NCBI GenBank assembly: GCA_964626885.1
Contig: CAZVJA010000199.1
Location: 1-10,098 of the forward strand
Direction of reading: 5' to 3'
Length of the DNA stretch: 10,098 nt
DNA from: CAZVJA01 sp964626885
GTDB taxonomy: Bacteria > Planctomycetota > Planctomycetia > Planctomycetales > Planctomycetaceae
A program made the translations under genes and the position numbers. The notes beneath the pieces are model-generated. The model ran no database searches. It was not told where the DNA came from and worked only from the letters and a program-made list of their open reading frames with translations. Positions 5,917 to 10,098 of this stretch are shown here, one piece after another (positions within the stretch are counted from its first letter, which is position 1; every line of letters begins with the position of its first letter).

Positions 5917-6861
5917 CTACGAAGCCTGCGAGGGATTGCGGTCGTCGACTTCGGTCGCCAGTCCACACCACTCAAGCGCACGGATTGCCCAGAATGTCAT
6001 GTCGATTTCCCACCACTTGTGGCCGGCACGGGCGGTGTGCGGATGGGCGTGGTGGTTGTTATGCCAGCCTTCGCCATACGCCAACAGCGCCACCCACCAC
6101 AAGTTCCGCGACTGATCGCGCGTTTCGTAGTTTCGATAGCCCCACATGTGTGTTGCCGAATTGACAAACCACGTGCTGTGGTAGGCGACCACCATTCGCA
6201 CGCAAAGCCCCCACAAGAGCATCGGCAGCCCGCCGATCACGAACAGCGTCACAGCCATTGCCACCAGCCAGAGACCGAAAGTCTTCTCGAAGAACCGCAT
6301 CATCGGACGCTCCGCCAGCTCCGGAACGTACCGTTGGAACAACGCTTCCTGTTGCGCGGGAGTACGCTTCATGAACAGCCACAGCAGGTGCGACCACCAC
6401 GGACCGTCGAGAGGCGAATGCGGATCGCCGTATTGGTCGGATCGTTGATGATGCAGCCGATGCGTCGCGGCCCAGGTCAGCGGAGTCCCTTCTCCCGACA
6501 GCACGGAACACAACAGCACGCAGAACTCGGCCGGAGTTTTCAGCTTCAGCGACCGGTGCGCGAGATAACGGTGGTAGCCGAGGCAGATGCCGATGCTCGC
6601 CGTCATCCAATGCAGCACAACCGCCACTCCCAGCGCCTGCCACGTGAAAAAGAACGGCGCCGCCAGGCAGCCAACGTGCATCGCGATCATCCAGCCGAGC
6701 ACCACCCAGTCGATATTTTCGCGCCGCAGATTTTTCGGATCGAATGACTCGTAAACGGAAAGTGCATCCCCTGGAGCTGGTCGATCCTCGATCGATTCCG
6801 GAGCGAGCGCCATCTCTGGAGTCTGAGTTTTCGGGAGATCAAGAAGTTTCGTGGGAGACAT
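5917..6861 (-). CDS. Membrane fatty-acid desaturase (acyl-CoA / acyl-lipid delta-9 type)
   Basis: 314 residues from ATG 6861. Integral-membrane di-iron desaturase that inserts a double bond into acyl chains and so sets membrane fluidity. The three histidine boxes are intact: H97-R-Y-L-A-H102-R, H134-R-L-H-H138 and H267-N-N-H-H271, plus N-S-A-T-H238. Hydrophobic segments lie at about 52-72, 75-95, 193-212 and 213-228, the usual paired hairpins. The G-x-x-L-G-Y-H-R and D-P-H-S-P...W-W-S-H context matches the stearoyl-CoA/DesC-like delta-9 group; substrate form and position are inferred from family. The frame is open 54 codons further to 7023, but that extension has no desaturase character. ATG 6861 has GAGAGGA (6876-6870) 8 bases upstream, so I chose it. 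Electron donor is not encoded nearby. Neighbours: metX downstream, a two-component system upstream. Confidence 0.93.
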   Translation of the reverse strand: MSPTKLLDLPKTQTPEMALAPESIEDRPAPGDALSVYESFDPKNLRRENIDWVVLGWMIAMHVGCLAAPFFFTWQALGVAVVLHWMTASIGICLGYHRYLAHRSLKLKTPAEFCVLLCSVLSGEGTPLTWAATHRLHHQRSDQYGDPHSPLDGPWWSHLLWLFMKRTPAQQEALFQRYVPELAERPMMRFFEKTFGLWLVAMAVTLFVIGGLPMLLWGLCVRMVVAYHSTWFVNSATHMWGYRNYETRDQSRNLWWVALLAYGEGWHNNHHAHPHTARAGHKWWEIDMTFWAIRALEWCGLATEVDDRNPSQAS

Positions 6862-7074
6862 GGCAGGTGTCCTCTCGGGGATGAAACCAGATGAAAAACA
6901 ACGGGATGAATTCTCTGTTGTATCGGCGAATCCCACCCTCACGGACGCCGCGAACACCGGTTCGTGCAGCGTTTCGTGACAAATAGGAACAGGTTTGTAT
7001 GAGGAAGTGTAGCGGCGACGCAAGTGAGGTGAGTCAGAGGTGCGTCACAGTTGTGTCAAAGTTCTGTCAACGCC
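6862..7074. other. Leader/promoter region of the desaturase gene, carrying an 11-base repeat array
   Basis: 213 bases between the response regulator's stop and the desaturase start; both genes are leftward. It contains the desaturase Shine-Dalgarno (6876-6870), a further TGTCA on the minus strand near 6983-6979, and the repeat array at 7030-7073. No convincing -35/-10 pair or intrinsic terminator was found. The long gap favours a separate desaturase promoter over read-through from the kinase/regulator operon. Confidence 0.55.
7030..7073. promoter_or_regulatory. Four direct repeats of 11 bases with GTCA core, candidate OmpR/PhoB-family binding array
   Basis: GTCA occurs at 7033, 7044, 7055 and 7066, an exact 11-base period, within units resembling TGNGTCANAGT on the plus strand. 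The best-matching units are 7041-7051 and 7052-7062; 7030-7040 and 7063-7073 are weaker. The opposite strand reads as TTGACA-like hexamers separated by 5 bases. Tandem 11-base direct repeats are the known binding format of OmpR/PhoB-family regulators (Pho boxes have a TGTCA core). The array begins 2 bases beyond the adjacent regulator's TAG (7077-7075) and lies about 170 bases upstream of the desaturase ATG. Relative to a Pho box its orientation points away from the desaturase. Confidence 0.55.
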
Positions 7075-7818
7075 CTAAGATGTTTCTATATTTGGCGTTG
7101 TGTCGGCGGGAATTTTGACGAATCGGTAGCCAGTGCCCCGAACTGAAAGGATGTACCGAGGCTCCGCGGGGTCAGGTTCGATCAGCTTTCGCAGTCGCAT
7201 GACGAAGTTGTCGATCGTCCTCGTCGTGACGTCCGGATTGTGATCCCAAACGTCCTCGAGAATCTGTAACCGAGGCAACACTCGACCCTCATGCTCGATG
7301 AAGTACCGCAGCAGTTCCATTTCCTGCGTCGTCAGGCTGTGAGTCTTTCCGGCGACGGTAATCTCGAAGGTATCGAAGTCCACCCGCACATTGGCGAACT
7401 CAAACACGCGCGAACGCTGCACCGGCCGTGCGGTCTCGGAACCGCGGCCGTTTCCCCTTCGTTCGAGCAACTTCCGCACGCGCACCAGAAGTTCCGGGAG
7501 CGCGAACGGCTTCGTGAGATACTGATCCGTCCCCGCGTCGAACGCCTGCGCGCGGTCCTCGCTGAGCGATCGGGCCGAAAGCACGATGATCGGCAGGTTC
7601 TCGTCGAGAGCACGAATCGCCCGGCAGGTTTCATAGCCACTCATGCCGGGCAACATCAGATCCAGTATCACGAGATCAATGGGAGCGTTCTCATCCTGAA
7701 AGCGCTCGAGCGCGGCATGACCGTCTCCGGCGAGAATGACGTCGTATCCCTCCTGCTCGAAGTTGAACTTCAAGCCGTTGGCGATCGCGTCTTCGTCCTC
7801 GACGATCAGGATTCGCAT
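7075..7818 (-). CDS. OmpR/PhoB-family response regulator
   Basis: 247 residues, standard length. Receiver domain 1-118: acidic pocket E7-D8 with E9-D10, phosphoacceptor D53 in I-L-D-L-M-L-P-G, switch residue S81 in V-L-S-A-R, and K103 in L-T-K-P-F. After a short polar linker (119-138), a winged-helix DNA-binding domain runs 139-236 with the family signature L-T-T-Q-E-M-E-L-L-R-Y, the recognition-helix region V-T-T-R-T-I-D-N-F-V-M-R-L-R-K-L and the wing I-L-S-V-R-G-T-G-Y-R-F. It should dimerise on phosphorylation and bind tandem direct repeats. The gene overlaps the kinase gene by 13 bases (start ATG 7818, kinase stop TGA at 7808-7806), so the two form a cognate pair that is translationally coupled. 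The target genes are not known; the adjacent 11-base array is a candidate site. Confidence 0.95.
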   Translation of the reverse strand: MRILIVEDEDAIANGLKFNFEQEGYDVILAGDGHAALERFQDENAPIDLVILDLMLPGMSGYETCRAIRALDENLPIIVLSARSLSEDRAQAFDAGTDQYLTKPFALPELLVRVRKLLERRGNGRGSETARPVQRSRVFEFANVRVDFDTFEITVAGKTHSLTTQEMELLRYFIEHEGRVLPRLQILEDVWDHNPDVTTRTIDNFVMRLRKLIEPDPAEPRYILSVRGTGYRFVKIPADTTPNIETS

Positions 7819-8741
7819 GTCTCGGCCCTGCCGGGAAGATCGACCTCGAACACGCTCCCGGGTCCGTTTTCCCGGTTTTTCACGCTGATCGTCCCTTTCA
7901 GCAAATGCACCAGCGTGCGGACGATGTACAGCCCCAGACCGGTTCCCTTCTTGGTCCGTTCCAGCTCGTTGCCGCCGCGGTAGAACATTTTGAAGATCTT
8001 GTTCCGCATTTCATGCGGCACCCCTTCGCCGTTGTCGCAGATGCGCGTCACGACGCGGTTCCGCTTCCGGACCCGCACCTCGACATCAACCGCCGGTGTT
8101 GTAGCCGCGTACTTGATCGCATTGTCCAGCAGGTTGCCGAAGATCATTTCGAGCACCATCGGCCGGGCATGCACGACCGCCGGCTCGACGTCAAATCGAA
8201 AGACCGTCGCATCGGCGCATTTGTGATGCACGCGGGCGGTCTCGGCACAGCGCTCCAGCAACGGCCCGAGCGAAATATCTTCCGGCTCCGAGTGATGACC
8301 GATCGCGTCCAGCCGCCCGACTTCCAGCAGCTGGTTGATCAGGCTGTCGAGCCGAGTCAGCTCCGAATCCATCACTCGGTAGAAAGCGGCCCGCTTCTCG
8401 GGGTCGAGCTCGCGCATCTCAAGCGTTTCCAGATACAGCCGCAACGAGGCGATGGGTGACTTCAACTCGTGCGTGACGCTGTCGACAAAGTTCACCTGCC
8501 GCTGGTTGAGCCGAACCTCCTTGATGGTGATGACGAGATACACCATCAACCCGACGAGGATCAGCGCGAAGATGATCGTCCCGATGGTCAGCGGCCCCCA
8601 CGAATTGAGCTGCGCCAACAGCACGATCCAGCTGACCATCAACATCACGTTGAAGGTCATCAGGACCACGCTCAGTGTGATCGGAAAACCGAGCGTGCGG
8701 CGTTTTCGAAAGTGGAATGGCCCCACCGGTTCACCCTCCAA
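7806..8741 (-). CDS. Sensor histidine kinase with two membrane segments and minimal external loop
   Basis: 311 residues, short for a membrane kinase. A basic N-terminus (R12-K-R-R) precedes membrane segment 1 (about 20-43); an external turn of roughly 6-8 residues (Q-L-N-S-W-G-P) follows; segment 2 spans about 50-73. No sensor, PAS or HAMP domain is visible. The dimerisation/phosphoacceptor helix holds H91 in S-V-T-H-E-L-K-S-P. The ATPase domain shows the N box F-G-N-L-L-D-N207-A-I-K-Y-A, G1 box D236-N-G-E-G, an F box (I-F-K-M-F-Y-R) and G2 box G-T-G-L-G-L-Y-I (266-273), all intact. The start is uncertain: TTG 8741 has GGGGAG (8753-8748) 6 bases upstream, while GTG 8726 has GGAGG just before it; they differ by five residues. 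The layout suggests sensing within or at the membrane. Overlaps its response regulator gene by 13 bases. Confidence 0.92.
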   Translation of the reverse strand: MEGEPVGPFHFRKRRTLGFPITLSVVLMTFNVMLMVSWIVLLAQLNSWGPLTIGTIIFALILVGLMVYLVITIKEVRLNQRQVNFVDSVTHELKSPIASLRLYLETLEMRELDPEKRAAFYRVMDSELTRLDSLINQLLEVGRLDAIGHHSEPEDISLGPLLERCAETARVHHKCADATVFRFDVEPAVVHARPMVLEMIFGNLLDNAIKYAATTPAVDVEVRVRKRNRVVTRICDNGEGVPHEMRNKIFKMFYRGGNELERTKKGTGLGLYIVRTLVHLLKGTISVKNRENGPGSVFEVDLPGRAETCES

Positions 8742-8911
8742 GAGCGTCTCCCCGGGCGGAAAACTCTTTCCCCCGCGCGTGACGTCCCGTCGGCGTTCCT
8801 GAATTCTGGTGCATTCGCAAGGTGTGACTCATGACTTACAAAATACTTTAACAAATTCGCGCGGCGGCGGTGAGAGTGCGCAGACATGCTATTCTTACGC
8901 CAAACCGACGT
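8742..8911. other. Intergenic region upstream of the kinase/regulator operon
   Basis: 170 bases between the end of the amidohydrolase gene and the kinase start, all leftward. An AT-rich patch at 8831-8857 in otherwise GC-rich DNA is the likely core promoter of the kinase/regulator operon. On the minus strand it is followed by two GTCA motifs 7 bases apart (within 8825-8837), similar in core but not in spacing to the array at 7030-7073. The kinase Shine-Dalgarno is at 8753-8748. No terminator for the amidohydrolase gene is evident. Confidence 0.4.
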
Positions 8912-9904
8912 TCAAACGCCAAACAGCCGCGCCGCGTTGTTGTAAAAAATGTCCTCGACGGCGGCGTCCGACAACCCGACCGACCAGCAGGCCCACTTCA
9001 ACGACCGCAAATGCTCCAGCCCCACCAGCACCGGATCAATTCGCGTGTGCTTCTCCCCCCACACCGGCGTCTCCCCGTACAGCCAGAGAAACGAATCGGC
9101 TGCCGCCACAGACCGCCCACGAAAGTGACTCACCGGAAGATCGGACCCGTACATCAGCCGTTCGTGCCCCAGGATCTTGATAATGGCCGCATGCGCCAGG
9201 GGCTCGCAGTTCGCGCTCGTGTCGAACCACAGATTGTCGAGCCCTTTCAACTGCGGCAATCCTTGTAGGTTGTGCGCCGGCTGAAAACCGCGCCCGGAAT
9301 GCGCGAGAATCAGCTTCATGTTCGGGTATGTCTCGCAATATCGCCGAATGCAGGCGATGTTGCCGGCGTCCGCCACGGCCCGCGACTTCACAATGTGCAG
9401 CGTGATCACCCACCCTTCTTCGTTTGCAACCCGGACGATCTCCTCCGGCAGGTACGCGGGAATGTCCGCTTCCCAGGTTGGCGAGACGTCAGCCATCGTG
9501 TGGTAGCACTTCAATCCCGCCAGTTTGTGGTGCCGCACAGCTTCGCGCACTTGCTCGGGGTCATCCTCCGGCTTGACGAAATACGATCCGCGGCAGCTTC
9601 GCGGTGCGGCGGCTGTCTCCTTCGCGATCCACGCATTCGCCAGCGGCATCAGCTCCCGCTTTGACGGCATCGGGATGAACAACGCCGACACCTCCCGCCC
9701 CGGATGCAGCTGATCGATCAACGCAAAATACTCCCGAGCGCCGACATTTTCCGGCAGATCCCCAAACGGGGCGCGGTAATGATCGGCCGACCAGAGATGG
9801 CAATGCGCATCATAGATCCGATCGGGAACAAATGAGGCCAACTCTCGTTCGAAAAACAGCCGATCCACCTCGGCAGCGGGTCGCGATTGCGGAGATGCGT
9901 TCAT
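8912..9904 (-). CDS. Amidohydrolase_2-family metal-dependent hydrolase, substrate unknown
   Basis: 330 residues, no signal peptide. TIM-barrel amidohydrolase of the amidohydrolase_2 (PF04909-like) group. Metal-binding landmarks are present in order: D-A-H34-C-H36-L-W at the end of strand 1, H170 in V-I-T-L-H-I-V-K, H202 in L-I-L-A-H-S-G-R-G, and the catalytic D255 in M-Y-G-S-D-L-P-V-S-H. These are the usual ligands of a mononuclear zinc-type hydrolase, decarboxylase or lactonase. The C-terminus ends I-F-Y-N-N-A-A-R-L-F-G-V, typical of the family. Substrates vary widely (aromatic decarboxylations, lactones, dipeptide-like amides), and nothing nearby indicates a pathway. ATG 9904 is the only good start near the conserved domain; it has no Shine-Dalgarno. 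The gene stands alone, 170 bases upstream of the kinase operon on the same strand. Confidence 0.9.
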   Translation of the reverse strand: MNASPQSRPAAEVDRLFFERELASFVPDRIYDAHCHLWSADHYRAPFGDLPENVGAREYFALIDQLHPGREVSALFIPMPSKRELMPLANAWIAKETAAAPRSCRGSYFVKPEDDPEQVREAVRHHKLAGLKCYHTMADVSPTWEADIPAYLPEEIVRVANEEGWVITLHIVKSRAVADAGNIACIRRYCETYPNMKLILAHSGRGFQPAHNLQGLPQLKGLDNLWFDTSANCEPLAHAAIIKILGHERLMYGSDLPVSHFRGRSVAAADSFLWLYGETPVWGEKHTRIDPVLVGLEHLRSLKWACWSVGLSDAAVEDIFYNNAARLFGV

Positions 9905-10098
9905 ATACTCATCATCGGCGAGCGATCTGAAAATCGCAATCCATGAGAATCGAGCGGTCCGCGATCAGCTTTCACCAAACAGCCGGACGATAGAGGACGG
10001 AGGACAGAAGACGGGAAGAAGAAAGTGTCCCGAGTCGGCGACATCACGGTCTGGTGAAAGTGAAGCTGGCGGCTTAGCCTTCTTTCCATAACCCCTAA
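9905..10098. other. Non-coding region upstream of the amidohydrolase gene
   Basis: 194 bases to the window edge, with no convincing gene. It should contain the amidohydrolase promoter. A small hairpin (GCGAT 9922-9926 / ATCGC 9933-9937, 6-base loop) lies close to the start codon. A purine-rich heptamer repeat occupies 9992-10025, and a 9-base inverted repeat flanks it (9969-9977 and 10052-10060). A 62-codon minus-strand frame ends in the amidohydrolase start but has no protein-like character. Confidence 0.5.
9992..10025. repeat. Purine-rich tract with 7-base tandem repeat
   Basis: 34 bases with no T and only three C on the plus strand. Units AGGACGG (9994-10000), AGGACAG (10001-10007) and AAGACGG (10008-10014) form an imperfect heptamer array that decays into GAAGAAG. 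The flanking 9-base inverted repeat CTTTCACCA (9969-9977) / TGGTGAAAG (10052-10060) is 74 bases apart and could mark the ends of a small dispersed element. Similar GGACAG-type tracts may occur between genes elsewhere in the genome, but that cannot be seen here. Confidence 0.5.

Noticed and set aside
5773..6747. 324-codon plus-strand open frame
   Set aside because: Antisense to the metX start and the desaturase; its product is rich in H, R, Q and P without protein-like pattern.
6862..7023. 54-codon N-terminal extension of the desaturase
   Set aside because: It lacks desaturase similarity, and ATG 6861 has a well-spaced GAGAGGA site.
9901..10089. 62-codon minus-strand frame whose stop overlaps the amidohydrolase ATG
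   Set aside because: ATGA-type overlap looks like coupling, but the frame runs through the purine-rich repeat and gives a low-complexity product, so I treat it as non-coding.
1..10098. CRISPR arrays, tRNA/rRNA genes, transposases, prophage or defence genes
   Set aside because: Looked for on both strands; no spaced palindromic repeats, no tRNA-like cloverleaf and no transposase, integrase or defence-protein motifs were seen.

Overview
The window looks like chromosomal DNA of a member of the Planctomycetota. The reasons are a secreted sialidase-type BNR protein, a small lipoprotein of the GYxxGY...WxxGxxxG type that I associate with planctomycetes, a HEAT-repeat protein with a long Pro/Ser/Thr-rich linker, high GC with few strong Shine-Dalgarno sites, and loosely packed housekeeping genes. 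The assignment rests on gene content only; I cannot name a genus.

Left part (1-3383). A sialidase/BNR-like exported protein runs leftwards out of the window (start near 296). A 315-base divergent intergenic region (297-611) separates it from a rightward pair: a 685-residue envelope-type protein with one TPR-like motif, a disordered linker and C-terminal HEAT repeats, then a 197-residue lipoprotein 49 bases downstream. A leftward PilZ-domain protein converges on this pair, with a hairpin at the junction.

Middle (4046-6861), all leftward: an acyl-CoA/acyl-lipid desaturase, then metX, then metW. MetX (homoserine O-acyltransferase) and MetW are a classic methionine-synthesis pair, here 5 bases apart. 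metX has a perfect TATAAT placed so that its transcript would begin at the ATG.

Right (7075-8741), also leftward: a histidine kinase with two membrane segments and almost no extracytoplasmic domain, overlapping by 13 bases an OmpR/PhoB-family response regulator. Just past the regulator's stop codon, and upstream of the desaturase, lie four direct repeats with an exact 11-base period and a GTCA core. This is the architecture OmpR/PhoB-family regulators bind. Together these suggest a membrane-sensing two-component system that controls a fatty-acid desaturase, which is the most interesting hypothesis here.

Right end (8912-10098): an amidohydrolase_2-family TIM-barrel hydrolase, and upstream of it a non-coding stretch with a purine-rich 7-base tandem repeat. 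I see no tRNA, rRNA, CRISPR array, transposase or phage gene. Apart from the regulatory hypothesis the window reads as ordinary core and envelope genes.
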